A stretch of 24,690 nucleotides of DNA from a virus: positions 1 to 24,690 of the IMG/VR virus record IMGVR_UViG_3300042691_009253; one strand, 5' to 3'. Both the position numbers and the translations under genes were made by a program. Below, in pieces: positions 17,056-23,258 of the stretch. The stretch's first letter is position 1. Each line of letters starts with the position of its first letter. The notes below the pieces were generated by a model that saw only the letters and a list, made by a program, of their open reading frames with translations, was not told the origin of the DNA and did not search any database.

Positions 17056-17476
17056 CCAATTCACCTCTCAAGCCGCTGCGTGCCGCAGGGGTTAGTCCAA
17101 GCTTAGAGGCAAGCTGGAGCATAAGCACGGCATTGTCGCGAACGATTTGGTGGAGCGGTGACTTTACGACCTCGCCGTTCTGACCCCGCGTGAGCGGTCC
17201 AGTCTCCAAATACATTTGCTCCGCTTGCCTGTACCGAACAGCCGCTTCGCAATAAAGCCGAAGCGTATGAAGATCCGCCGAAGTCAACATGCCCGTGTGA
17301 GCCACTGCCTCAATGACTTCTTCCCAGACTACGCGAGCCTGGACGGACAAATCCTCTGGCGGAGAGAAGTTAGCGCGCTTTGGAAGCGGCTCTTCGTAGT
17401 TAACACGGCTGGGTCTGGTCTCGCCTTTGAGCAGCTTCAACCGTGAAGGCTGAGGCGCTGGACCGCGCTGTCCCAC
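16988..17476 (-). CDS. terS: Terminase small subunit, P27 family
   Basis: A 162-residue protein starting at GTG 17476. It opens with GQRGPAPQPSRLKLLKGE and PKRANFSPPEDLS, strongly typical of P27-like small terminases. Helices follow (LTSADLHTLRLYCEAAVRY, AVLMLQLASKLGLTP), ending in a Lys/Arg-rich tail. It recognises phage DNA and recruits the large subunit. It follows the HNH endonuclease after a 127-base gap. HNH proteins next to the terminase assist cos cleavage in related phages, so a cos site near here is likely. Confidence 0.9.
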   Translation of the reverse strand: MGQRGPAPQPSRLKLLKGETRPSRVNYEEPLPKRANFSPPEDLSVQARVVWEEVIEAVAHTGMLTSADLHTLRLYCEAAVRYRQAEQMYLETGPLTRGQNGEVVKSPLHQIVRDNAVLMLQLASKLGLTPAARSGLRGELDGEANTAAAKLDALISAAKRAR

Positions 17477-17550
17477 TCTGCACCATCCGTTTCTTGTAAC
17501 AATCTAAACTCAAAAACCTGTCTGAGCGTGTAAAGACTTTTCGGCGCGGG

Positions 17551-17565
17551 TCAGGAGCGCCCTGA
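17551..17565. other. Small perfect dyad in the gap before the small terminase gene
   Basis: TCAGG-AGCGC-CCTGA is a 5-bp perfect inverted repeat in the 127-base gap between the HNH gene and the small terminase gene. Nearby are TTTACA and TTTAGATT-like strings but no clear promoter spacing. It could be part of a cos or terminase-binding region, or a weak terminator; the sequence alone does not decide. Confidence 0.3.
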
Positions 17566-17603
17566 TCGTCCAGGAAAAGACCCCCTACCCACGGTGACGC
17601 CCC

Positions 17604-17918
17604 CTAGATGTGCTTTGTTCGTCGCGTCTTGCCGTAACGGGAATGACAGTCGGAACAGATAACTCTTAGGTTTCCAGGCTCGTTCGTACCGCCAAGACTC
17701 TGCGGGATAATGTGATCAACCGTCAGGTTCCGATCTCGCGAGCCGCATAGTTCACACCATGGTTGGCGAGCGCGAAGCATCGTTGACAATCGCTGCCATG
17801 CATATCCGTAGCCGCGCTGCGCTGTGGTCCCGCGTGCGCCACTGGTCTTAGGTAGCTTGTGTTTTGAACAGCGAGATCCGTTCGTCGGTATCCCGCATGT
17901 TAAGCATGGTTGAAGCAC
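17604..17918 (-). CDS. HNH endonuclease beside terminase
   Basis: A 104-residue protein. I start it at GTG 17918, because GGAG lies five bases upstream and PCLTCG is the usual beginning of these proteins; a longer frame upstream is only Arg-rich noise. A zinc-binding pattern is formed by C55, C58, C88 and C91. The HNH core is VDHIIPQ (D68 H69), N83 (GNLRVIC) and H92 (DCHSRYG). In phages with this arrangement the HNH protein works with the terminase in specific cleavage at cos during packaging. A lone homing-type nuclease is the alternative. Confidence 0.85.
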   Translation of the reverse strand: MLQPCLTCGIPTNGSRCSKHKLPKTSGARGTTAQRGYGYAWQRLSTMLRARQPWCELCGSRDRNLTVDHIIPQSLGGTNEPGNLRVICSDCHSRYGKTRRTKHI

Positions 17919-18186
17919 GGTGACTCCTCTGCGTCCAGGGCGCCTGCGCTGCCGTGCCAACGGCTGGCATGAGGCGCCAGCTCCTAACCGCAACACCATG
18001 CGCGTGGTCTGCGATGTATAAGACAGGGACAGCAAAGCCAGTCCCGTGCGACATTGTATTCCAGGGCGCCTTCATGTCGCGAGGCTTAATGCCCAGCAGA
18101 GTCAGCCTAGGTTCGTGATCTGCCTTGCGTGAAGAATACTACATCGCATCTTCACACATGTGTCAGATGTGTGGCACAGGTGTGAT
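17919..18186. other. Gap without a clear gene, upstream of the HNH gene
   Basis: Together with the 12-bp repeats this gap is 323 bases. It has a 10-bp palindrome ACACATGTGT at 18154-18163 beside further CACA/TGTG strings, and GC-rich palindromes such as GGCGCC. A minus-strand frame from ATG 18075 to 17848 (75 codons) lacks a ribosome site and overlaps the HNH start, so I do not call it a gene. The region may hold a promoter for the packaging genes or a cos-related site, but no clear -35/-10 pair was found. Confidence 0.4.
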
Positions 18187-18246
18187 CGCGCCATCACTCG
18201 CGCCATCACTCGCGCCATCACTGGCGCCATCACGCCCGCCATCACA
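18187..18246 (-). repeat. 12-bp tandem repeat, five copies
   Basis: Five consecutive 12-mers on the plus strand: CGCGCCATCACT three times exactly, then GGCGCCATCACG and CCCGCCATCACA. The last unit overlaps the stop codon of the zinc-peptidase-like gene. Tandem sites of this size can be binding sites for a phage repressor, a replication initiator or the terminase. The repeats are directly adjacent with no spacers, so this is not a CRISPR. Confidence 0.85.
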
Positions 18247-18649
18247 GGCTGGGCAGAGGCAGTGTTGGTGCAATCAGCTCAGCGATAGCGTCAGTCCCTC
18301 GCTCATAGTGATCTTCGTAGACCAGGTGCCACGGTGTCCAGGCTGCTGATCCAAGCACATCCTCTAGCGCACTGACTGCATGGTCAGCCATGGCTAGGTG
18401 AACATGGCACAGCTCATGGCAGATGGTCAGTCGCTGCTCATCAGGCTTCTGCTGCCAGAAGAGATTACCGACACGCAGCGTCACGCTGGCTGCCTGGCTA
18501 TGGACTTCAACATCCGCATACCGATCTTCAGGGGCTACCTCAGCGACCACACTGATCTTCCAGTTCGCAAGGTTCATGAGCGCAGCGCATTCACGGACAT
18601 ACGCCTCTAGCTTGTTCAACTTGTCGGAGCGCGGTGTTACCTTCGCCAT
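18242..18649 (-). CDS. HExxH zinc metallopeptidase-like protein (ImmA/SprT-like)
   Basis: A 135-residue protein starting at ATG 18649 with GGGAGA three bases upstream. The motif ICHELCHVHL gives H78-E79-x-x-H82, a zinc-binding active site. A third ligand is probably in HLVYEDHYERGTD (E112 or E116). The rest fits a compact single-domain peptidase: helix, beta sheet, HExxH helix, C-terminal helix. ImmA-type proteins cleave phage or element repressors, whereas SprT-like proteins act on DNA-protein crosslinks; the sequence does not decide. Copy A of the 69-bp element lies 37 bases upstream, so it is probably a separate transcription unit. Confidence 0.75.
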   Translation of the reverse strand: MAKVTPRSDKLNKLEAYVRECAALMNLANWKISVVAEVAPEDRYADVEVHSQAASVTLRVGNLFWQQKPDEQRLTICHELCHVHLAMADHAVSALEDVLGSAAWTPWHLVYEDHYERGTDAIAELIAPTLPLPSL

Positions 18650-18686
18650 ATCTCTCCCAATACTTCCGCAATTGCCTACACAGTTT

Positions 18687-18755
18687 CAGGTGTCTAAGTA
18701 TTACCCCGCTCCGAAACGCCCGTCTCCGTTGATCCTAGACGGGCTTTTTAGTAAC
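18687..18755 (-). repeat. 69-bp intergenic element, copy A
   Basis: Plus strand begins with CAGGTGTCTA (18687-18696) and, 41 bases on, GTTGATCCTA (18728-18737), then ends with GTAAC. It begins 37 bases upstream of the zinc-peptidase-like start and ends just after the previous gene's stop. Between them lies GTATTACC. The same two 10-mers, at the same distance, occur in copies B and C and inverted in D. Confidence 0.85.
18718..18749 (+). terminator. Intrinsic-terminator-like hairpin, plus-strand orientation
   Basis: Perfect 8-bp stem GCCCGTCT / AGACGGGC, 11-base loop, followed directly by TTTTT. This is a good intrinsic terminator, but reading on the plus strand, opposite to all genes. It lies inside copy A of the 69-bp element and could stop antisense transcription. 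Confidence 0.65.
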
Positions 18756-18756
18756 A

Positions 18757-19284
18757 CTAGACCGAATCAGCCGCTTCAGCGTCAAGTTGAGCGTCCGACT
18801 TGGAAGCGCCGATCATAGCAGTTGGAGCCTCCTGGTACCTCTCCATGATCAGTGTCAAAGTTCTATCCACTGCCTCAAGCCACGGTTCACGGTGCAACAT
18901 CAACGGGTATCTCCGACCAATGGCGTCTTGAGCAAGGAAGAGATTCCCACGAGCTGCAAGCAGAGCGCGACCGACCTCAACTGGTCTTGGGTCACCCGCC
19001 CTAGCCCTGCATCGCTGAAGTCTCTGGATCGCAGCGCGCATCGGGTAGCGATAGCGCGTGGAGATTGTGGTCTGCTTCGTAGCCTGCTCCGCCTGAGTAC
19101 CTTCGTTGACATAAGACTCCTCCCTCTCCGATACGGTTGCGAACGCAGCGTGATCAATGAACCCGCTGAACTCTTTTGTCCAGGCTGGGTTGCCACCATC
19201 ATCCATCTCCTTGGCGCGATGCATTGCCAATGGCAGCGCGTCCAAATGCTTTACGAACCATACGAGCTTACCCGATAGCGTCAT
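18757..19284 (-). CDS. Unknown protein following the HTH gene
   Basis: A 175-residue protein. The ATG at 19284 overlaps the stop of the HTH gene as ATGA and has GGGAGG eight bases upstream. Visible parts are KLVWFVKHLDALPLAMHRAK near the N-terminus (cut here as KLVWFVKHLDALPL), a polar middle rich in Glu, Gln and Thr, then a basic helix AAIQRLQRCRARAG and a C-terminal helical part with ALLAARGNLFLAQDAIGRRY and EAVDRTLTLIMERY. No signal peptide or enzyme motif was seen. Coupling to the HTH gene suggests a common job, perhaps regulation. No family is recognised. Confidence 0.7.
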   Translation of the reverse strand: MTLSGKLVWFVKHLDALPLAMHRAKEMDDGGNPAWTKEFSGFIDHAAFATVSEREESYVNEGTQAEQATKQTTISTRYRYPMRAAIQRLQRCRARAGDPRPVEVGRALLAARGNLFLAQDAIGRRYPLMLHREPWLEAVDRTLTLIMERYQEAPTAMIGASKSDAQLDAEAADSV

Positions 19285-19841
19285 GCCCTCATCCTCCCAG
19301 CTACTGTCAACCTCTCGCACGGCACGCGCATCGCCATGCCGCTGATCTCTTGCGCTGACTCGTCTATCGCCGCGATCTCTTCACAGCGTTCGCACATGCT
19401 AACCCAGTCGTAGTCCATGTCATCTTCTGGATGGCGAATCCAATCCCCCATCTGATGCTTCTGGAGCTTGAGTGCGATCTCTGCCACGGACAGCTGGGCG
19501 AGCTTGCGCCATTCGCCGTCATACCGCTCTGCCTTCCAGAAGCTTTCAACCATCGGCTTCGGCGGCTGGAGCGTCTCCTTCTGATCTCTCCTGACCTGTC
19601 GCAGCGTCACCGTTCGCCACGCATCGGCTGGCGGCTCACCGTATCGCTGAGTAATCCTGGCTTCAACCTCTTCAGGGACTCTCCGCTCTTCTGAGATGAA
19701 CGCCAGCAGCGACCGCTTACTGATCCCAAGGGAGTCAGCCATCGCCTGCGTCTGGATTCCACGCTCTCCGTAGCTTGATGGAAAGTATTGATCAATGAGC
19801 TGCACCAGGTACCTTCCCGTTAGTGATGAGATCTTCAACAT
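19281..19841 (-). CDS. HTH-domain protein, possible regulator
   Basis: A 186-residue protein with ATG 19841 and GGGAGG upstream. Residues about 31-60 (TQAMADSLGISKRSLLAFIS) form a Cro/XRE-like helix-turn-helix. It continues with PEEVEARITQRYGEP. The middle is helical and charged, and the C-terminal part has MCERCEEIAAID and another Cys (PCERL), which could bind metal. It is the first gene after copy B of the 69-bp element, which ends 51 bases upstream. A DNA-binding regulator is the most likely role; the full family is not recognised. Confidence 0.65.
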   Translation of the reverse strand: MLKISSLTGRYLVQLIDQYFPSSYGERGIQTQAMADSLGISKRSLLAFISEERRVPEEVEARITQRYGEPPADAWRTVTLRQVRRDQKETLQPPKPMVESFWKAERYDGEWRKLAQLSVAEIALKLQKHQMGDWIRHPEDDMDYDWVSMCERCEEIAAIDESAQEISGMAMRVPCERLTVAGRMRA

Positions 19842-19892
19842 CTTGCCTCCCTAAGTGTGGAGGCGAGTCGGCGTATTCAGCCACCGACTCGC

Positions 19893-19961
19893 CAGGTGTC
19901 TACATATTACCTAAGTGTTTTTCGTGCCTCCTGGTTGATCCTACGGGGTCATTTTCGTAAC
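19893..19961 (-). repeat. 69-bp intergenic element, copy B
   Basis: CAGGTGTCTA at 19893-19902 and GTTGATCCTA at 19934-19943, the same 41-base start-to-start distance as copies A and C; ends with GTAAC. On the plus strand GATCC-TACG-GGGTC forms a short hairpin with a UACG tetraloop followed by ATTTTC (19937-19956). It occupies almost all of the gap between the RlpA-like gene and the HTH gene. Confidence 0.85.
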
Positions 19962-19975
19962 AGTCCGCGCAAATC

Positions 19976-20494
19976 TTACGGAATCACCTCAACTTTCACT
20001 TTCAACACTCCATGCGACAAAGGCTTGTTCGGTCCAGCGATTGCAGTCCAGGCTGCTGGCGCCAAGTCAATGAGCTTCTCATTCTTCCCAGCCCTGCACT
20101 GGCACCAATCTACGACCCAGGCAATGATTGATCTGCCGTTCACCATGTTGGTCACAATGACGCGATACGGCTTCTTGCCCCACCTGAAGTCGCACTTCGC
20201 TCCGCACAACTTGCGAAGCTCTGGACCAGCGGCTGCGTAGAACGCGAATGGACCTCCCTCTTGATTTCTCTTTGCTGCTCCAGGTCGCGGCTTCTGCGTG
20301 AACCATGCTCCGTTAAGCGACGCGTCGTACCAGGTTGCTTTTCCGATTGCCTTCGGCATCCCAATGAGTTGCGACTCAAGCTTCGTGCGCTCTGGCGCGA
20401 ATGAGTCGCGCAGCTCTAGCGCTGGCGCGTAGTTCCAGAGTCCGACTACCAGCCCGATGGCGATAGCCAGCAGAAGCGTCACCTCGCGACGCAT
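19976..20494 (-). CDS. RlpA-like double-psi beta-barrel protein with N-terminal membrane anchor
   Basis: A 172-residue protein. Its ATG overlaps the preceding stop as TAATG. Residues about 5-22 (VTLLLAIAIGLVVGLW) are a membrane anchor or uncleaved signal. The rest matches the RlpA/expansin double-psi barrel: GKATWYDAS at the start, YRVIVTNMVNGRSI, the acidic VVDWCQC, LIDLAPAAW, and the closing GVLKVKVEV. RlpA-family proteins bind or cleave peptidoglycan glycan strands. D128 in VVDW is the expected catalytic-type acid. Two Cys pairs (LCGAKC, WCQC) could form disulfides outside the membrane. As the only cell-wall-type gene in the window, it may serve lysis or envelope modification (inference). 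Confidence 0.75.
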   Translation of the reverse strand: MRREVTLLLAIAIGLVVGLWNYAPALELRDSFAPERTKLESQLIGMPKAIGKATWYDASLNGAWFTQKPRPGAAKRNQEGGPFAFYAAAGPELRKLCGAKCDFRWGKKPYRVIVTNMVNGRSIIAWVVDWCQCRAGKNEKLIDLAPAAWTAIAGPNKPLSHGVLKVKVEVIP

Positions 20495-20706
20495 TACTGC
20501 TCCCGCGTCTCCACGCGAGACGAGATGATCGCCCGCTCAATCTCCGCGATGCCAGACACGATCTTGATGGCAGCGGTCACGCCATCCATGTAGCCGCTTG
20601 CGTAGTCGGTCTCTCCCAGGATCTTGCCGACCGTCTCGCGATGGTTGATCAGCTTGATGACCCTGGCTTCCACCGTGTCTTCTGCCTTAAGTTTACGAAC
20701 GGGCAT
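20494..20706 (-). CDS. Small helical protein
   Basis: A 70-residue protein starting at ATG 20706 with AGGAGA six bases upstream, overlapping the methyltransferase end by 14 bases. The visible pattern is RKLKAEDTVEARVIKLINH, then ETDYASGYMDGVTAAIKIV, and EIERAIISSRVETREQ. It looks like two or three helices. No signal or enzyme motif was seen. Function unknown. Confidence 0.65.
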   Translation of the reverse strand: MPVRKLKAEDTVEARVIKLINHRETVGKILGETDYASGYMDGVTAAIKIVSGIAEIERAIISSRVETREQ

Positions 20707-21301
20707 ATTCAATCTCCTTCCAGGTAGGTCCGCCATCTGGCTTTTGCCAAATCGTGATGTAGGAATCCAGGTTCGGCTTAACAGCAACTGCATCAAGCCG
20801 TGATCGGATGATCTCGCCCTTACCCCTACCGTCTGGGAAACAGTCATCCACGGCGATCACCGCCCCAGGCTCCAACTGGTCCCAGCAAATTGCAAGCTCA
20901 TCAAAATGGTGGAGTGCCGATCTTGCGGTGCCGTCCCAGTCCATTGAGTCCAAGTAGAGAAGATCAATGTCTTTCTTGTCTTTCATGTACATAAGGTTTT
21001 CAACGGAATCGCCGCAAATAATCCGCGCCCCTGGCACAAGACGAAGTGCCGTCTCGCACGCCTGCTTGTCTAGGTCAATAGATGTGAGACTTCCGCCAAC
21101 CTGAGAGATAACCCAGTCCCAGATCACCGTGCTCTGACCATCGCCGTCCCAATTGTCCCTAGCTCGCACGCAACCAGTCTCTACGATTTTTACTGGTCTT
21201 CCTAGCGAAAGAAGGTAATCGCAGATCATCTTGAATGCCTCAAATCTTGGCGTGCCGTACAGCACTGGAGCGAACCTCTGTTCAAAGCTTTCGCTACTCA
21301 T
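20693..21301 (-). CDS. Class I SAM-dependent methyltransferase, Methyltransf_24-like
   Basis: A 202-residue protein starting at ATG 21301 with AGGAG seven bases upstream. Motif I is VKIVETGCVR (37-46); motif II has the acidic SIDLD (74-78); a middle GDS (98-100) and the DLLYLDSMDWDG loop (113-124) follow. GAVIAVDDC (146-154) is the expected next strand. This order fits the Methyltransf_24 group, which often modifies small molecules or sugars rather than DNA. No DPPY or similar DNA-methylase motif is present. With a glycosyltransferase elsewhere in the genome, sugar or surface modification is a reasonable but unproven guess. Confidence 0.75.
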   Translation of the reverse strand: MSSESFEQRFAPVLYGTPRFEAFKMICDYLLSLGRPVKIVETGCVRARDNWDGDGQSTVIWDWVISQVGGSLTSIDLDKQACETALRLVPGARIICGDSVENLMYMKDKKDIDLLYLDSMDWDGTARSALHHFDELAICWDQLEPGAVIAVDDCFPDGRGKGEIIRSRLDAVAVKPNLDSYITIWQKPDGGPTWKEIEYARS

Positions 21302-21683
21302 CCTGCTTCTCCTTTGTGAAGTGCGCGACGAACTCATCAAGAGACATGATCACGATGCTGCGCCGACGCGTGCCAGGTCCAGGGCTATCGCCCATGATCA
21401 AGACGCGGATCTGGTCGCTCTTGGCTGGCACCTGGGTTAGCCAGTTCCACAGCCGCTCTGGAAAGCTCTTGCCAACCTTCGTCTGCGCGACGATGCTGCC
21501 ATCTCCAGATTGCACATCAATCTTCGTACCGAACTGACCGACGCGCATTCCACCAAGCAATGCCGCGACCTCCCTTTCATAACTGTTACCCCTTTGCCTG
21601 CTACGGCGTCCGCGAACGCGCTTCGCAGTCATGGCTGGATCTTCGTTCGCAGCCTGGATCTGTTGGTCTTTGAAGTAGCCCAT
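21294..21683 (-). CDS. PD-(D/E)XK-like nuclease, resolvase-like
   Basis: A 129-residue protein starting at ATG 21683, which shares a base with the preceding stop (TAATG). A second in-frame ATG at 21632 is possible. Basic N-terminus RGRRSRQRGNSYEREVA precedes the core: E36 (SYEREV), D56 (KIDVQSGD) and Q67-x-K69 (VAQTKVGKS). This is the PD-(D/E)XK pattern, with Gln in the usual acidic position of the last motif. Phage proteins of this type are thought to cut branched DNA or act in recombination. The variant residue leaves activity open. Confidence 0.7.
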   Translation of the reverse strand: MGYFKDQQIQAANEDPAMTAKRVRGRRSRQRGNSYEREVAALLGGMRVGQFGTKIDVQSGDGSIVAQTKVGKSFPERLWNWLTQVPAKSDQIRVLIMGDSPGPGTRRRSIVIMSLDEFVAHFTKEKQDE

Positions 21684-21886
21684 TAGTTTCGTCCGTACTT
21701 CTGTGCAAGGTACAAATCCATTTGTTCCAGGCACATATTGCAGTGAACTGATTCGCGATATTGGTCGCGCGTCAGCTTGGCGTCGCATTCAACGCATCGG
21801 AATCCGCGTGACCTTACGCGCTTTTGGTGTGGCTTGCCAAGCATCTCGTTAAACATCGCGTCTAGTGGATTCTTTGCGCTACGCAT
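21683..21886 (-). CDS. Small Cys-rich zinc-ribbon-like protein
   Basis: A 67-residue basic protein starting at ATG 21886 with GAGGAGG six bases upstream. CVEC and CNMC, 18 residues apart, form a probable zinc ribbon. The N-terminus is MRSAKNPLDAMFNEMLG. Similar small phage proteins bind DNA or RNA polymerase partners, but nothing specific can be said here. It is coupled to the following nuclease gene by a TAATG overlap. Confidence 0.7.
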   Translation of the reverse strand: MRSAKNPLDAMFNEMLGKPHQKRVRSRGFRCVECDAKLTRDQYRESVHCNMCLEQMDLYLAQKYGRN

Positions 21887-22271
21887 GTGCAACCTCCTCT
21901 AGCTTGTGGGTTCCTCTTTCCCTATTTACCTTGTATCCGTTTGACTTGGCATCGCGCTCCCAGGAATCCATTGACCGTCGCACCCCTGCGCCGCGCGCAG
22001 CGTCTGCAAAGTCTCCCGTGTAGCTGTACATGTCCTGAGCGCAGTCCGCCACATCCAGGAGTTCCTGGAGTTGGAAGACTGTTGGCACGAACTTTTTTTG
22101 CGAACTAGCTGCGATGTAGAGAGCGTAGAGTTCCTGAAACTGTTCGTCGGTTAGGTGCTCGCAGTCTCCGCACGATGTGCGATCCACCGTTCCGAACAGG
22201 TGCGTCTGGCTAAAGCTAGTGCCTTCCATGTAGCTTGCGAGTGCGGCGCCGATCTTGATTGCCTTGAACAT
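21879..22271 (-). CDS. Unknown protein
   Basis: A 130-residue protein. The ATG at 22271 overlaps the preceding TAA as TAATG, with AAGGAGGAG upstream. The N-terminus (FKAIKIGAALASYMEG) is helical and mildly hydrophobic but no clear membrane anchor. A RTSCGDCEHLTDEQF segment has two Cys. The middle is helical (LYALYIAASSQKKFVPTVF) and the C-terminal third is charged. Second gene of the transcription unit that starts at the 22607-22636 promoter. No family recognised. Confidence 0.65.
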   Translation of the reverse strand: MFKAIKIGAALASYMEGTSFSQTHLFGTVDRTSCGDCEHLTDEQFQELYALYIAASSQKKFVPTVFQLQELLDVADCAQDMYSYTGDFADAARGAGVRRSMDSWERDAKSNGYKVNRERGTHKLEEVAHA

Positions 22272-22558
22272 TATCGCTCCTCCTTCATGTAGTGCTGTCG
22301 GCGGAGTGAGTTGAGTGTTGACTTGGCGCTGCTCTTGACTGAGCGCTCTTCCCACTCGCCCATGTCATATGCGTAGTGGTAAGCGTCACTCCAGAGTTCG
22401 TCAATCGTTTCTTCGGTCATCTTTAGTGTGACGGTGAGCTTGTTCCTGGAGATTTCTTCTGAAGTAAAGTCCAGGTCTCGTGAGAAGTGATCGTCCCAGA
22501 AGATTGCTGGGACCTTCAGGATGAAGGTCTCTGTTTTAGTAGCTACCTGGTCTGCCAT
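22271..22558 (-). CDS. Unknown acidic protein, first gene after a strong promoter
   Basis: A 95-residue protein. ATG 22558 with AAGGAGG eight bases upstream is chosen; a longer frame from 22636 would begin inside the promoter. The N-terminus (KTETFILKVPAIFWDDHFSR) leads to LTVTLKMTEETIDELWSD and a polar C-terminus rich in Ser and Lys. It is the first product of a strong, probably controlled promoter, so an early or host-takeover role is plausible. Not recognised. Confidence 0.7.
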   Translation of the reverse strand: MADQVATKTETFILKVPAIFWDDHFSRDLDFTSEEISRNKLTVTLKMTEETIDELWSDAYHYAYDMGEWEERSVKSSAKSTLNSLRRQHYMKEER

Positions 22559-22578
22559 TTTCTGTACCTCCTTTTTCG

Positions 22579-22597
22579 GGAGAGCTGTCTTCTCTCC
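22579..22597 (-). other. Hairpin at the start of the transcript leader
   Basis: GGAGAG / CTCTCC arms with a 7-base loop lie immediately after the expected start of transcription and before the ribosome site. A 5'-end stem of this kind usually protects mRNA from decay; it is short of the Shine-Dalgarno site by about 9 bases. Confidence 0.5.
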
Positions 22598-22601
22598 TCT
22601 G

Positions 22602-22636
22602 GTACAAGTGTACAACACCCCTGCTACCATTGTCAA
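22602..22636 (-). promoter_or_regulatory. Sigma70-type promoter with a palindrome over the -10
   Basis: On the minus strand TTGACA (22636-22631) and TACACT (22612-22607) are separated by 18 bases. The palindrome GTACA-N2-TGTAC (22602-22613) overlaps the -10 hexamer, a good place for a repressor. It lies between the Cys-rich gene ending at 22659 and the gene starting at 22558. Confidence 0.85.
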
Positions 22637-22658
22637 CCCCTATTTTTGAGCACGATTT

Positions 22659-22850
22659 TTACTTGCCCCAGCAGTTGCGATGCCACCAGGTCCATCGTTC
22701 GGTGAATCTGGCTGAAGAATAATCGCGCGACAAGACGCGCAAAGAATCTTGCAGCTTCGCAATTTCAGAATTGCATTTCACACAAGGTCGCACCGACCAG
22801 GAAACTTTTCCTTTAGTTTCCGCAGTCTTGGCAGGCTTCTTCGGCGCCAT
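22659..22850 (-). CDS. Small basic Cys/His protein
   Basis: A 63-residue protein. I choose ATG 22850 with GGGAG five bases upstream; it overlaps the previous gene by 38 bases, more than usual. The N-terminus is a Lys/Pro/Ala-rich tail (APKKPAKTAETKG). CVKC and a later WHRNC could form a zinc site. A WTWW patch is present. It resembles small DNA-binding phage proteins only in general character; no family recognised. Confidence 0.6.
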   Translation of the reverse strand: MAPKKPAKTAETKGKVSWSVRPCVKCNSEIAKLQDSLRVLSRDYSSARFTERWTWWHRNCWGK

Positions 22851-23058
22851 GTTCACTCCCTTCATCCGCAATGATTAGCCTGTGCGTTGCAACATGCACC
22901 GCATCTTCTACATCGGAACCCTGGTACGCAAGCTCTTGACCATCGGCATCAACAAGAATCACGGCGGTTCCAGATTCAGTCTTGACCACGCCGTCAAATT
23001 TGTAGCCCATGTTTTCCGCGAGTCGGTTCAGCGTCTTGAAATCTTCTTCGCGCGTCAT
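22813..23058 (-). CDS. Unknown small protein
   Basis: An 81-residue acidic protein. ATG 23058 is preceded by AAGGAG five bases upstream; a GTG at 23064 is less well placed. It has DFKTLNRLAENMGYKFD at the start, then a strand pair GTAVILVDADGQELAYQG, a helix DAVHVATHRLII and an acidic C-terminus with CQDC. A single alpha/beta fold is likely. Last full gene of the set that begins with the dNMP-kinase-like gene. Function unknown. Confidence 0.65.
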   Translation of the reverse strand: MTREEDFKTLNRLAENMGYKFDGVVKTESGTAVILVDADGQELAYQGSDVEDAVHVATHRLIIADEGSEHGAEEACQDCGN

Positions 23059-23060
23059 GC

Positions 23061-23258
23061 TCACTCCTTCACGCGAATGCTTCGCGCGATGCGATCAGTC
23101 TTTGAGATCCTTCCATCCTTTGCCAGCGCGTACAACTCTCGCTGCACTGTGCCGTGCGAAAGATCCAGGATGTCCACTAGCTCTCTGACAGTCGGCGCGT
23201 AGCCGTTCTGCTTTACGAACTCGCGGATCGCCTTCACCATTTCATGCTGTCTTGTCAT
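23061..23258 (-). CDS. Winged helix-turn-helix protein, LexA N-terminal-like
   Basis: A 65-residue protein. ATG 23258 overlaps the kinase stop as ATGA and has GGAGGAGG upstream. The whole protein is one winged HTH: AIREFVKQNGYAPTVREL, then DILDLSHGTVQRELYALAKD and a wing RISKTDRIARSIRV. This is the LexA DNA-binding domain layout without the LexA protease part, so it cannot self-cleave. It may be a small repressor of a promoter in this region; the palindrome at 22602-22613 is a possible target (inference). Confidence 0.75.
   Translation of the reverse strand: MTRQHEMVKAIREFVKQNGYAPTVRELVDILDLSHGTVQRELYALAKDGRISKTDRIARSIRVKE

Noticed and set aside
17919-18035. Longer N-terminus for the HNH protein from ATG 18035
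   Set aside because: The extra 39 residues are Arg-rich and unlike the family; GTG 17918 has a good ribosome site and the expected PCLTCG beginning.
17848-18075. Minus-strand frame of 75 codons upstream of the HNH gene
   Set aside because: No ribosome site, overlaps the well-supported HNH start by about 70 bases and shows no motif; kept only as a note in the gap description.
18187-18246. CRISPR array
   Set aside because: The 12-bp units are directly adjacent with no spacers, and no cas gene is present.
20693-21301. DNA methyltransferase that could explain the missing palindromes
   Set aside because: No DPPY/NPPY or cytosine-methylase PC motif is present; the motifs fit the Methyltransf_24 group instead.
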